A stretch of 64,000 bases of DNA from an uncultured Clostridia bacterium. GTDB lineage: Bacteria > Bacillota > Clostridia > Christensenellales > Borkfalkiaceae. Location: NCBI GenBank assembly GCA_947626105.1, contig CANQQY010000001.1, forward strand, positions 146,013 through 210,012, written 5' to 3'. Below, in pieces: positions 44,784-53,391 of the stretch. Made by a program: the position numbers and the translations under genes. The first letter of the stretch is position 1, and each line of letters opens with the position of its first letter. The notes below the pieces were generated by a model that saw only the letters and a list, made by a program, of their open reading frames with translations, did no database searches and was not told the DNA's origin.

Positions 44784-46529
44784 TTATTCCCAGATTTTCG
44801 GAACGCCGCCGTCCCAATGCCAACAACCGGTTTGCGGTTCCGCACTGAAATAAACGAGCTTGTCGCCAAACTGTAACTTATCGTAATTTGTGACTTTGCT
44901 CTCCCAATCAGATTGGGTACCGCTGTAAAATACGTTTGCAAGTTTCGTTTTGTAAAACGGCCCAAAATATTCGTCAAATTTATCTGACCCAAGCGAAGTC
45001 AGGGTGCTCGGAAGAACAATGCTTTCCAATGCGGTACAATACCCAAATGCCGTCTTCCCAATGGTTTCAAGGCTTTCGGGCAAAATGACTGTTTGAAGTC
45101 TTTCATTCGCAGGCTTTTTAGTGCCGCCGCAATAGAATGCACTCGAACCGATCGATTTCAGTTTGCTTCCCTCTCCAAAGGTCAACGAGGCAATGGATTC
45201 GCAATTTTGAAACGCCTTCTCGCCGATCGCCGTAACATTTGCGGGAATTTCAATTTCCGCAAGACTTGAACACAATTCAAACGCAGAACTCCCGATTTCT
45301 TCAATGTCCTCGGGAAGGGTAACATGCGCAAGGTTCGTACATTCTTTGAAACAACCGTTTGAAATCGCGGCGCATTCTTTCTTGGGATTACTACCGACGG
45401 TGCCGTAAACCGTTTCTCCTTTGAATTCAACGCTTGTGAGTGCACTGCAACCTCTGAAAACATCAAGTCCCAGCTTCAGATCGGCGGGAATAGCGACGCT
45501 CGAAAGTCCCGAATTTTGGAATGCATAGCTCCCGATTTCTTTCAGCGAATCGGGAAGATCAATAGAGGAAAGGCTCGAACAGTCATAGAACGTGCGGTTT
45601 CCGATCACGGTGACATCCCCCTTGAATGTCACGCTCTTCAAAGAGCTACAATCTTCGAAAATCGAATTGTAGTTCGTATATAACGTACCATTATCGGGAT
45701 CCGCGCCGAGAACGGTGAGGCTTTCGGGAAGGACAACGCTCTCCAATTCTGTACAACCTTGGAATGCGTAACCTTCGATCTCTTCCACACCTTCTCCGAT
45801 CACAACGGATTTGAGTGTTGTATTCCCCCCATCCGAGGAATTGCCGAACGCCTGCTTCCCGATCACGACTTTATGGCCGTCGATCTCGCCCGGAATGACA
45901 AGCTCGCCTTCCCCGCCAAAAGGAACCTCTCTCATATCTTTAATCACGTATCGGCCGCTCGAATCCAACTGCGCATCCTTGAAATAATTCGCTTCCCCGC
46001 AGTAGAGGCAGGTATAGCTGCCTTCCGCATACTCATGTTCCCCCGTCGCGGGAAGAACTACGGGGAAAGAAGCGTTGCAGTCGGAACAATACCGCACCGC
46101 GATCCCGGGGATCACGCACTTGGCGGGATAGACGGTGTAAGGCTCTCCGAGCGTCTCATGCGTGCATTCGCCGACCGAGGAAGCCATGTCGTACGTCCCG
46201 ACCGAACCGTTCTTATAAGTGACGGTGAAGGAATTCCCTGCGACGCCGTAGCTCTCGAATTCCGCCTCTTGCCAGCCCTTTGCACTCTTGCGGTAAAGGA
46301 TCCCTGTCTCCGCAACGAGACAAATGTCGCCTTCCTCTCCGAGCGAAACGTCGGGCTCGCCGCCTTTCAGGGTAAGCATTCTTCCGCTTCCGACGCTTTT
46401 CGTCTGATCCGTCGGGAAATCGCCCTTCGCGTTCTCCGCGCTGCCCGCCGTACCGCATGCCGCCGCTGCGGCGGAAACCGTGATGGCAAGGCATGCCGTC
46501 AATAAAATTTTAACAGATCTTCTTTTCAT
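44784..46529 (-). CDS. BspA-type leucine-rich-repeat surface lipoprotein
   Basis: The 581-aa product has a lipoprotein signal peptide (residues 1-24, basic start then LLTACLAITVSAAAA) and lipidation at Cys25. Residues ~62-90 contain GEEGDICLVAETGILYRKS, a single copy of the repeat that makes the stalk of the giant surface protein. A small zinc-ribbon-like region (YCSDC, then CLYCGEANYF) follows. From about residue 215 to the end are BspA/LRR_5 repeats such as IGNRTFYDCSSLSSIDLPDS and IGEKAFQNCESIASL. It is likely displayed outside the membrane, binding host, plant or other surface ligands, which is inferred from the family. Start 46529 has a GGAG site; the frame open upstream is leader sequence. 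Confidence 0.93.
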   Translation of the reverse strand: MKRRSVKILLTACLAITVSAAAAACGTAGSAENAKGDFPTDQTKSVGSGRMLTLKGGEPDVSLGEEGDICLVAETGILYRKSAKGWQEAEFESYGVAGNSFTVTYKNGSVGTYDMASSVGECTHETLGEPYTVYPAKCVIPGIAVRYCSDCNASFPVVLPATGEHEYAEGSYTCLYCGEANYFKDAQLDSSGRYVIKDMREVPFGGEGELVIPGEIDGHKVVIGKQAFGNSSDGGNTTLKSVVIGEGVEEIEGYAFQGCTELESVVLPESLTVLGADPDNGTLYTNYNSIFEDCSSLKSVTFKGDVTVIGNRTFYDCSSLSSIDLPDSLKEIGSYAFQNSGLSSVAIPADLKLGLDVFRGCSALTSVEFKGETVYGTVGSNPKKECAAISNGCFKECTNLAHVTLPEDIEEIGSSAFELCSSLAEIEIPANVTAIGEKAFQNCESIASLTFGEGSKLKSIGSSAFYCGGTKKPANERLQTVILPESLETIGKTAFGYCTALESIVLPSTLTSLGSDKFDEYFGPFYKTKLANVFYSGTQSDWESKVTNYDKLQFGDKLVYFSAEPQTGCWHWDGGVPKIWE

Positions 46530-46574
46530 AAAAAAACTCTCCGATTTTTTTCTTTTTCCTGTTAAATTCTTTTT

Positions 46575-46614
46575 CAGTTTGTCATGAAAATGACAAACTG
46601 CGCCCATGGGCGCA
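46575..46614 (-). promoter_or_regulatory. Two perfect palindromes in the lipoprotein mRNA leader
   Basis: A 10-bp hairpin CAGTTTGTCA/TGACAAACTG (46575-46600) abuts a 16-bp perfect palindrome TGCGCCCATGGGCGCA (46599-46614). Both lie between the promoter and the ribosome-binding site. There is no T run, so an mRNA-stability or protein-binding role is more likely than termination. Confidence 0.65.
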
Positions 46615-46630
46615 AAATTTAACTTTTTTT

Positions 46631-46659
46631 ATCATATCACGATTGGTTGAAAAAGTCAA
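46631..46659 (-). promoter_or_regulatory. Sigma-A promoter of the BspA-type lipoprotein gene
   Basis: TTGACT (46654-46659), 17 bp, TATGAT (46631-46636), with an extended -10 TGA. The 12 bases CAATCGTGATAT are identical to those in the promoter of the giant surface-protein gene. Confidence 0.85.
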
Positions 46660-46720
46660 GAAATTTTAAGAATATTGCTTGAATTTTCTCACTTGAAATA
46701 AGGCGGACGTAATTTGGAAT

Positions 46721-46820
46721 GAACCCCCACCCGACGCGCTTCGCGCGCCACCCGCCCCCTTGGAAAGGGGGCAGGTAAGGCTCCTCCAAAGGAGGAGCTG
46801 TCACCACAGGTGACTGAGGT
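46721..46820. repeat. Interspersed repeats upstream of the lipoprotein gene
   Basis: One CCCCCACCCGACGCG...CCGCCCCC element (46721-46774) is followed by one GGAGCTGTCACC...GGTGACTGAGG stem-loop (about 46778-46820). Confidence 0.75.
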
Positions 46821-46831
46821 GAGCACGTTCC

Positions 46832-47120
46832 CCAATTGTAGTGCGAGGCGGGTTTCCCGCCGCTGCACTTTGGGCGGCAGGTACCGCCGCAAAGCACGTC
46901 GCGCTGCCAGCGCTCCTGTCGCGGCGCAGCTCACAGTGCACCGCACTGTTGAGCAGAATTGCGCCGCTCCACTCAATTCGGCACCCTACGGGAGCCTTAA
47001 TGTCGTGTGAAACAGAAAAGGGGCGGCCGAATTGCAATTACAAGGCAAAAATCTTAATCCCTCGCTAAATTTGTTTTGAAAGTCCGCCCCTGCTCGGGCG
47101 GACTTTCATAAAGAAATCGA
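46832..47120. repeat. Large structured repeat family, copy B
   Basis: The core at 46869-46978 is almost identical to copy A. Flanking stems differ in sequence but keep pairing: GGCGGG/CCCGCC, GGC-CCC/GGG-GCC, and a terminal hairpin GAAAGTCCGCCC/GGGCGGACTTTC enclosed by CGCT...AGCG. The stretch from about 47120 to 47225 beyond it holds a GGCGGAA/TTCCGCC hairpin and no gene. Confidence 0.75.
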
Positions 47121-47224
47121 GCGAAACTCATCCTATAAATCACTTGCCTTAGGCGGAATTCACTTCCGCCGTACCGCCCGCACTTCTTTTTGTGCACCAA
47201 AGGGGAAGCAAGACAGCCTTCGTT

Positions 47225-47416
47225 CTAAATTATTGCGCGAAGCAAAACCACGCTTTTGCGGCAGCGCACTCAATTTGTCGAACCCCTTCGACTTATTGTC
47301 GTTTCAAGCGTACGAGACAGTGACTCAATATCCCAAAAATGTAATTTTCCTCGCTCGTATTTATTTTGAAAGTCCGCCCCTACTCGGGCGGACTTTCATA
47401 AAGAAATCGAGCGAAA
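47225..47416. repeat. Large structured repeat family, truncated copy C (3' of the MscS gene)
   Basis: It lacks the conserved core but keeps the CACTCAATTTGTCGAA...TTCGACTT stem, the TGTCGT box and the terminal hairpin GAAAGTCCGCCC/GGGCGGACTTTC enclosed by TCGCTCG/CGAGCGA. It ends exactly at the stop codon of the MscS gene, as copy A ends at the araD stop. Confidence 0.7.
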
Positions 47417-48358
47417 TCAGTTCTTCTTGTCCATATGAACATCGATCTGGGGGAAGGGAACGAGGATGCCGTTCTCTTCAAATACCGTTTTGATGGCGCC
47501 GCGCATCTGACGTTGCGCCGCAAAGAAATCGCCCTCCTTGCAGCTCGCGCCGAAGTGCAGATTCACGCTGGAATCGGCGAGATCCTCCACGCCGTTGAAA
47601 TCGACGTCGGAAAGGAGCGACGGGCACATCTCCCTGATCTTTGCCTTATTCGCCTCAAAGACTTCCTTGACGTGCTGCAAATTCTCCTCGTAAGGGATCC
47701 CGACGATGACGGTGGGATAGGAATCCTCTCTGCTTTGGTTGATGAATACTTTGATCGTGGAGTTGTTCGCAATGCGGATATCGCCGCTGTAATTGATGAG
47801 TTTGGTGTTGCGGATCCCGATCTCCTGCACGGTGCCGCGCCAGCCGTCGATGGTGACGATGTCCCCCACCTGCAATGTTCCGTCGCAGACGAGGAAGATG
47901 CCCGCAACGACGTCGGCGATGAGGTTCTGCATGCCGAGCCCGATGACGAGCGTTAAAACGCCTGCTCCCGCAATGAGCGCCGCAACGTTCACGCCCCAGA
48001 CGGCGAGGACGGCGATGACGCATACGACCCAAATAACGACCTTAATGATGCTGTTGACGAGTTTCCCGACGGTGAGCCGTCTCGGCGTGCCCTTAAAGAC
48101 CTTCTTGACGATCGTGCATACGATATAGAGCACGAGCAACGTGATGAACAGGATCGAGCAAGTGCTGATCAGCTTGGGGAGAAGCCCCAACAGGCTGTTG
48201 ACGAACGAGATATTGGTGGGGTTGCTCTTGCACCATGCGTCGTCTGCATAGATCTTATCATGAAAGACAAACCCGAGCACCGTGGCGGCGAGACAGATGA
48301 CAAGAAAGATAAGCCCCGCCGTAAACGCTTTGTGACCTTTTTTCGATGTATTTTCCAT
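47417..48358 (-). CDS. MscS-family mechanosensitive channel
   Basis: The 313-aa channel protein opens under membrane tension to release solutes. It has three membrane helices: residues ~13-32, ~65-88 and ~105-130. The pore-lining helix follows with GAGVLTLVIGLGMQNLIADVVAG. The cytoplasmic beta domain contains GDIVTIDGWRGTVQEIGIRNTKL and IANNSTIKVFINQSR, then the C-terminal vestibule domain. It belongs to the small MscS/YkuT class. A strong sigma-A promoter lies 20 bp upstream of the start. It appears to be a single-gene unit. Confidence 0.95.
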   Translation of the reverse strand: MENTSKKGHKAFTAGLIFLVICLAATVLGFVFHDKIYADDAWCKSNPTNISFVNSLLGLLPKLISTCSILFITLLVLYIVCTIVKKVFKGTPRRLTVGKLVNSIIKVVIWVVCVIAVLAVWGVNVAALIAGAGVLTLVIGLGMQNLIADVVAGIFLVCDGTLQVGDIVTIDGWRGTVQEIGIRNTKLINYSGDIRIANNSTIKVFINQSREDSYPTVIVGIPYEENLQHVKEVFEANKAKIREMCPSLLSDVDFNGVEDLADSSVNLHFGASCKEGDFFAAQRQMRGAIKTVFEENGILVPFPQIDVHMDKKN

Positions 48359-48376
48359 TTTTAACCTCCGCCGTGT

Positions 48377-48405
48377 ATTATAACCAAGCGGAGAAGATTT
48401 GTCAA
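48377..48405 (-). promoter_or_regulatory. Sigma-A promoter of the MscS gene
   Basis: TTGACA (48400-48405), 17 bp, TATAAT (48377-48382): a full consensus. A CGGAGG ribosome-binding site follows closely. Confidence 0.9.
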
Positions 48406-48451
48406 GGGATTCCGCGGAAAAATTGTAAAGGAAAAAACAAAACGCGCATAT

Positions 48452-48476
48452 CCCCCGTCCTCACTTCGGACGGGGG
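48452..48476 (-). terminator. Hairpin after spoIVA, probable terminator
   Basis: A 9-bp perfect stem CCCCCGTCC/GGACGGGGG (48452-48460 with 48468-48476). The T-rich stretch on the minus strand begins about ten bases after the stem, so efficiency is uncertain. Confidence 0.55.
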
Positions 48477-48509
48477 AAGAATTTTCGGGGAAGTACGGGA
48501 CTTTTTACG

Positions 48510-49976
48510 CTACAACAGAATACAGATGACGCCGCCCTTGCCTTCGTTGACGATGCGAGTGACGGTCTTTCTCATCTTCTTGCGCACCGTCTCGCCCATG
48601 GCGCGGTTTTTTTGGAGAAGCTCTTCGCCGAGCATATCTTTGAGCGTCCTCCCGAACATATTGGTGTCCCATGCGCGGGCGGGCTCCGTTTCCATGCCCT
48701 CCGAAAGCTGCCTGGCGAACGCTTCGCTCTGCTCTTCGTTGCCGAGCGCGGGCCGCACTTCTCCCTGCACGTCCACACGGATGATATGATAGCTCGGGGC
48801 GTCCGCTTTGAGATTGACTCCGACCCTTCCGCTCTTTTTGGTAACGGTGGGTTCGGAGAGGCTCATTTCCGAATCGAGGGGCGGAACGATGCCGTAGCCG
48901 AATTCCTGCGCGTCCGCAAACGCCTGCCCGATCCGCTCGTACAGCTTTTTCGCCTCCGAAAGGCGGCTGCAATAGCTCATCAGCGAGAAATCGTCCTTGA
49001 TGTCCTCTCCGCATTGTTCGGCGAGCACTTCATAAAACGCGCCCTCTTTGGGGGAGATATGGCAATGCGCCTTGCCCGTTGCGGCGTCGATCCCGAGCGA
49101 ATCGGGCGGCAGAAGCCTATTGCTTTCCGCAAAGAGGGTGTCGAGAAGGGCGCAGTCGCTCATCTTGCAGATCTTGGGCGCGACAGACCGCACCCCGGCG
49201 AGCAACTCGGAAATGATGGGCGCGTCGGCGTCGAGCACGCGCATCCAGTCGGGAATGTCGATATCCACGGAGAGCACGGGGAATTCATAGAGGATCCGTT
49301 CGAGGACGTTCAACAGGTCGTCCGCCGTCATTGCCTCGATATTGACCGCCAGAACGGGCGCGCCGTATTTTTCTTCCAGAGCGGCGCGTAAGCCCTCCTG
49401 CGAGGCGGGATCCGCGCAGTTCAGCAAGATGACGTAAGGTTTGTTGATGGCTTTGAGTTCCCCCACCGCCTGTTCCTCCGCCGCCTCATAGCCGGCGCGG
49501 GGAATGTCCGTGACGGAGCCGTCCGTCGTGACGAGGATCCCGATGGTGGAATGGTCGCGGATGACCTTGCGCGTCCCTTCCTCCGCCGCCTGCTGGAAGG
49601 GGACGGCGGTCTCGTTCCACGGCGTCTTGACGAGGCGGGGGGCGCCCTCCTCTTCGAAGCCGCTCGCGCCTTCCACGGGATAGCCGACGCAGTCGATCAG
49701 CCGTACCTTCGCGGCGGCGTCTTTCACCTTGATCTCCGCGCCCTCTTCGGGGACGAATTTGGGTTCCGTCGTCATGACGGTCTTGCCTGCCGCGGATTGG
49801 GGAAGTTCATCCCGGAACCGCTTCTTTTTCGCCGCGCCCGTCTGCGGGAGCACAAGCTCCTCCATAAACTTTTTGATGAAGGTCGACTTGCCCGTTCTGA
49901 CGGGACCGACGACGCCGACAAAGATCTCGCCGCCCGTCCGTGACGCAATGTCCTCGTATACGTTGAAAGTTTCCAT
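48510..49976 (-). CDS. spoIVA: Stage IV sporulation protein A, spore coat morphogenetic ATPase
   Basis: SpoIVA (488 aa, normal length) hydrolyses ATP to polymerise into the basal layer of the spore coat on the forespore surface. Walker A is GPVRTGKSTFIKKFM, with RLIDCVGYPVEGA as Walker B/switch region. GTRKVIRDHSTIGILVTTDG and the C-terminal GKGGVICILL are characteristic. It is strong evidence that the organism forms endospores. Start ATG 49976 (METFNVYEDIA) follows GGAGGTG. An in-frame GTG at 49988 overlaps that site and is unlikely. A candidate sigma-E promoter lies upstream, as expected for mother-cell expression. Confidence 0.97.
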   Translation of the reverse strand: METFNVYEDIASRTGGEIFVGVVGPVRTGKSTFIKKFMEELVLPQTGAAKKKRFRDELPQSAAGKTVMTTEPKFVPEEGAEIKVKDAAAKVRLIDCVGYPVEGASGFEEEGAPRLVKTPWNETAVPFQQAAEEGTRKVIRDHSTIGILVTTDGSVTDIPRAGYEAAEEQAVGELKAINKPYVILLNCADPASQEGLRAALEEKYGAPVLAVNIEAMTADDLLNVLERILYEFPVLSVDIDIPDWMRVLDADAPIISELLAGVRSVAPKICKMSDCALLDTLFAESNRLLPPDSLGIDAATGKAHCHISPKEGAFYEVLAEQCGEDIKDDFSLMSYCSRLSEAKKLYERIGQAFADAQEFGYGIVPPLDSEMSLSEPTVTKKSGRVGVNLKADAPSYHIIRVDVQGEVRPALGNEEQSEAFARQLSEGMETEPARAWDTNMFGRTLKDMLGEELLQKNRAMGETVRKKMRKTVTRIVNEGKGGVICILL

Positions 49977-50005
49977 AAATAAAAGCACCTCCGCCGTTCA
50001 TGGAT

Positions 50006-50035
50006 ATGATATGGCGGAAGGCGCTCGATTATGAA
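50006..50035 (-). promoter_or_regulatory. Candidate sigma-E promoter of spoIVA
   Basis: TTCATAAT (50028-50035), 14 bp, CATATCAT (50006-50013) resembles the Bacillus sigma-E pattern (TCATAnT, 14-15 bp, CATACAnT). The start codon lies about 30 bp downstream. Confidence 0.5.
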
Positions 50036-50080
50036 CAGACAGAGGAAAAAAGTTTGCTTCCCCGGAAGCGGAAGCGGGGT

Positions 50081-50875
50081 TCATTCCCCGCCGTGGATGG
50101 TGCAATAATAGGGATCGGATGTGAAGTCACGCTCGCGCGTGTATTCTCCGCCGAGCGCTTCGATCGCATATCTTAGTTCCTGAAATTCGAGGTAGTTGAT
50201 ATCTTCCCTGTCGATGACTTCGAGAAGATGGGGCAGGGCGCGGGGATCGCCGTAGGCGGCGAGATAGCTCGCGTGCATGGGGATCTCCCCGCTTGTGCGG
50301 AAGGCGTCGAGAAGGATGCGGAAGATCCGCTCGTCCCTTTCCTTGCAGCGCGAGAGGATCTCGAGCATGAGATCGGGTTCCTTCCCTTTCCCGTAAAGAT
50401 CGAGCGCGCGCGTTTTCGCCGCGTCCGCATTCCCTTTCAGCTGTTCGGTGACGGCGTCTTTGAGCTCTGCGTCCGCGTCGGAAGAGAGGATCGCAAAGTA
50501 GGCGTCGAACGCCTTGATGCTCTCCCCCGCAAGATTGACGGCGAGCGTGACGAGCTCCGCGTCCTTCTCCGCAAGAAGGGAAAGGAGCGCGTCGGGACAA
50601 TTTCTGGACTCCACTTCGCGGCAGAGGAAATCGGAGACGGGCACCCCCTCTTCGACATGGCGGCGAAGCGTCGCGACCAGTTCTCCGTCCGTCATGGCGG
50701 CGTAATAACCCTTGGGCGTATTGCCGACGCCCGCGATTTGGATGTCCCCGAATTGTTTATAGAGCTTCGGGATCACGCTCTCCCACTGTTTCTCGGTATA
50801 TTTTCCCGCATTCTGCTGCATGTATTCGGCGAGTTTTTCGTCGAAAAGCGCGTCAAAGTCGTAAAGTTTCTCCAT
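50081..50875 (-). CDS. Helical-repeat protein, unknown function
   Basis: The 264-aa soluble acidic protein is built almost entirely of paired helices, with blocks such as DALLSLLAEKDAELVTLAVNL and ASYLAAYGDPRALPHLLEVI. These resemble HEAT-like repeats of the kind used in protein-protein contacts. It has no signal peptide or catalytic motif. An AAGGAG ribosome-binding site precedes ATG 50875. The preceding TPR gene ends nine bases upstream, so both belong to one transcript. I cannot name a function. Confidence 0.75.
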   Translation of the reverse strand: MEKLYDFDALFDEKLAEYMQQNAGKYTEKQWESVIPKLYKQFGDIQIAGVGNTPKGYYAAMTDGELVATLRRHVEEGVPVSDFLCREVESRNCPDALLSLLAEKDAELVTLAVNLAGESIKAFDAYFAILSSDADAELKDAVTEQLKGNADAAKTRALDLYGKGKEPDLMLEILSRCKERDERIFRILLDAFRTSGEIPMHASYLAAYGDPRALPHLLEVIDREDINYLEFQELRYAIEALGGEYTRERDFTSDPYYCTIHGGE

Positions 50876-50884
50876 AGTTTCTCC

Positions 50885-52528
50885 TTACATCAGGAAATCG
50901 AGGATCTCTTCCGCGACAAAGCGGTTCGCCTCGAACATCTCGCAGATCTCCCCCATCGAACGCACGCCGTCTTTGAGCCGCGCCTCGCGGTAGATCGCCG
51001 CGGAGAGCGCCTCGCGTTCGTCGAAGAGATCCCACGCTTCCGCAAATTCGAGGGCGCGGTAGATGTCCTCCGCCGCCCCGCAGAGTTTCCCCTCGTTCGT
51101 CTCGCCGAGCAAGCCGTATTTGGAATAGACGTCCGCAAAGGCGAGAAGGAAGGGCTGCGCCTTGCGCTCGCCGATGTCGATATGATGGGTATAGAACTCC
51201 CTGTACATATCCAGCATGACGGTGCCGAAGGAGTTATCCTCATTCCGTACGGTGAGCTCATGCAGGATCTCCAGCTTCATGATCTCGTCGCCCGTGTAAT
51301 CGAGGAGGACTTCCCGCAAAAAGTCGTCCGAACGGGTCTTTGCCGCCACTTTGACGGCGAGAAGCTGTAATTTTTCGTCCCTGCCCTCCATCTCGTCAAA
51401 GGCAATGCGGAAAAAACGTCCGAGCTCGGGGAGAGCGGCAAGTTTTTCGCTCTCTTCCTCCTTGGCGTTGGAAGCGACGAGCAGGAAATTCGCGACCGTC
51501 CTGTACTCATCGGGCGGGATCCGGTAAAAATAATTCATCCGGAAGCGGGAGGTCTCCCCGTCCCGCACCATGCGCATCTGTTCGAGATAGTAAGCGGCGA
51601 TGACCTTGCGGGGATTCAGGGTGGTGAGCCGTTCCAGAGAGTCGATCGCATCATCGAGCCTATCCGTGTTATAGCAGGCGACGGCATGGAAAAAGAGCAC
51701 GTTTTCGTCGAAGGGAAGCCGTTCTTTCAGTTCCGTGAGGCATTTCGCCGCCTCCTCGTGCAGACCCGTCTCGCAGAGCGCGGTGGCAATGCGGTACATA
51801 TCGTCCGTGCCCTCCGTTTTGAGCCCTGAAAGCTGCCGTGCGACCTCTTTCGCCCCCTCCTTGTTCCCTCTTGCGCCGAGCACCGCACAATAGGTCGTGA
51901 GCGCCTGCACGTTGTCGGGATGCGTCTTTAAGAGTTCGCGGCACTCCGCTTCCGCCTCGTCCTCGTTGCCGAGCATGAGCGAACACATGGAGGCAAGCCC
52001 CGCCGCCGAGGGAAAATCGGGGCTCTCGCGGTCCATTTCGAGAAGGCGGGAGCGCGCCGCTTCGAGCTCGCCCGACTTCAAGAGATCGAGCCCCTCGCGC
52101 AGCGTCTCGGGATCGGAATCCCCCACAATGTGAAGAGACGGCTTCTCGTCGTCGAGCAGGAGCGACTCCATATCGATATCGGGATATCCCTCCGATTCGG
52201 AGACCTTGCGGTAATAGAAAGCGGATTGCAGGTCGTTCCCCATGTTCATAAAGACGATGGCGAGTCCCTCGTATCCCTCCGAGAAATCCGCTTCGTTGCA
52301 TACGTCGAGAAAACGGAACCATGCGTCCGCGGCGAGCTCCCAAAGCTCGAGCGCCTCGTACACATCCGCATAGAACGCCCATGCGTCCGCGCTCGGGCCG
52401 TACAGCTCCGTCCGCCTGTTCAGAGCGGAGAGCGCGCCGAAATAGTCTCCGCGTCCGATGCGCTTTTCGGCGGCGTCGAGCAGAAACTCATCGCTCAGAT
52501 TCCAGTTGGCGACATGTTCGTCCTTCAT
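50885..52528 (-). CDS. Tetratricopeptide-repeat protein
   Basis: The 547-aa cytosolic protein is rich in TPR-like helix pairs: DAWAFYADVYEALELWELAADAW, LLKSGELEAARSRLLEMD, LGNEDEAEAECRELLKTHPDNVQALTTY-like and YNTDRLDDAIDSLERLTTLNPRK-like units. The C-terminal third is helical but less regular. TPRs usually mediate protein interactions; the partner is unknown. ATG 52528 overlaps the hslO stop as ATGA, with AGGA upstream. The frame is open much further upstream, but there it runs antiparallel to the codon pattern of hslO and is not used. Confidence 0.88.
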   Translation of the reverse strand: MKDEHVANWNLSDEFLLDAAEKRIGRGDYFGALSALNRRTELYGPSADAWAFYADVYEALELWELAADAWFRFLDVCNEADFSEGYEGLAIVFMNMGNDLQSAFYYRKVSESEGYPDIDMESLLLDDEKPSLHIVGDSDPETLREGLDLLKSGELEAARSRLLEMDRESPDFPSAAGLASMCSLMLGNEDEAEAECRELLKTHPDNVQALTTYCAVLGARGNKEGAKEVARQLSGLKTEGTDDMYRIATALCETGLHEEAAKCLTELKERLPFDENVLFFHAVACYNTDRLDDAIDSLERLTTLNPRKVIAAYYLEQMRMVRDGETSRFRMNYFYRIPPDEYRTVANFLLVASNAKEEESEKLAALPELGRFFRIAFDEMEGRDEKLQLLAVKVAAKTRSDDFLREVLLDYTGDEIMKLEILHELTVRNEDNSFGTVMLDMYREFYTHHIDIGERKAQPFLLAFADVYSKYGLLGETNEGKLCGAAEDIYRALEFAEAWDLFDEREALSAAIYREARLKDGVRSMGEICEMFEANRFVAEEILDFLM

Positions 52529-53391
52529 GATCTTTCCTGAAAGAGGCGGCCGACCGCCTCGCGCGTAAATGTATAATGGGTATTGCAATAGTGGCAGTGC
52601 ACGTCGATCGTGCCGAGCTCTTCGAGGAGTTTTTCCGCCTCCTCTTTGCCGAGGGAGAGCACTGCGCTCTCCGCCTTGCGGACAGAGCAACTGCAACGGT
52701 AAAAGATCTCCCGCGCGTCGTACGCCCCGTCCGTGAGCATACGGAGAACGCCCTCCGCGCCTTTTTCCTCTATGAGCGAAGAGACCGCCGCAAAGCGCCC
52801 GATCTCCCTCTCGCAAAAGGCGACCGCCTCCTCTCCCGCGCCGGGAAGGGGCTGCAAAAAGACGCCCCCCGCGCCGAGAACGGAGCCCGCGCCCACTTTT
52901 ACGCCGAGCGCGACCGCCGTAGGACGCTGTTCGCTTTTGAGAAAATAGGCGGAAAGATCCTCCGCGATCTCGCCCGTGACGAGTTCGCTCGTCCCCACAA
53001 AGGGAACGCCCGTTCCGTCGTCGCGGACGACGGTGAGCGTGCCGCATCTCCCTACAAAGCCGCCGACGTTGAGTTTGCCGTCCGCACGGGGCGGCAGGGA
53101 AACCTCTCCGTTTTCGACGAACCCGCGCATATGGAGGTTTCCGTCTCCCGCGACGCTGATCTTTCCGCCGGCGCCGTCCCCCGCGACTGTGACGGAAAGA
53201 GAGCTCTTTTCTTCTTTGAGCCAACTGCAAAGGTATGCGCCCGCCGTGAGTGTGCGCCCGAACGCCGCCGCCGCAACGGGAGAAAGGCCGTGACGGCTTA
53301 CCCCTTCGCCGACCGCCGCCGTCGTATCGAGAACGGCAAGCGAGACGCTGCCCGAGGCAATAAGCGTCTTTAAGATGATACTTTTCCGCAT
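52525..53391 (-). CDS. hslO: Redox-regulated chaperone Hsp33
   Basis: Hsp33 (288 aa) is a cytosolic holdase activated by oxidation. The core domain contains GGKISVAGDGNLHMRGFVENG and NVGGFVGRCGTLTVVRD. The zinc-binding redox switch is present at the C-terminus as CSC and, about 28 residues later, CHYC, the normal spacing. The gene starts inside the 3' end of the methyltransferase gene (22-bp overlap) and ends overlapping the TPR gene by 4 bp, indicating translational coupling along this chain. Confidence 0.96.
   Translation of the reverse strand: MRKSIILKTLIASGSVSLAVLDTTAAVGEGVSRHGLSPVAAAAFGRTLTAGAYLCSWLKEEKSSLSVTVAGDGAGGKISVAGDGNLHMRGFVENGEVSLPPRADGKLNVGGFVGRCGTLTVVRDDGTGVPFVGTSELVTGEIAEDLSAYFLKSEQRPTAVALGVKVGAGSVLGAGGVFLQPLPGAGEEAVAFCEREIGRFAAVSSLIEEKGAEGVLRMLTDGAYDAREIFYRCSCSVRKAESAVLSLGKEEAEKLLEELGTIDVHCHYCNTHYTFTREAVGRLFQERS

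Noticed and set aside
50885..53230. Extended 781-codon version of the TPR gene
   Set aside because: The extra upstream part is Arg/Gly-rich sequence lying in another frame of hslO; the ATGA-coupled start at 52528 has a ribosome-binding site.
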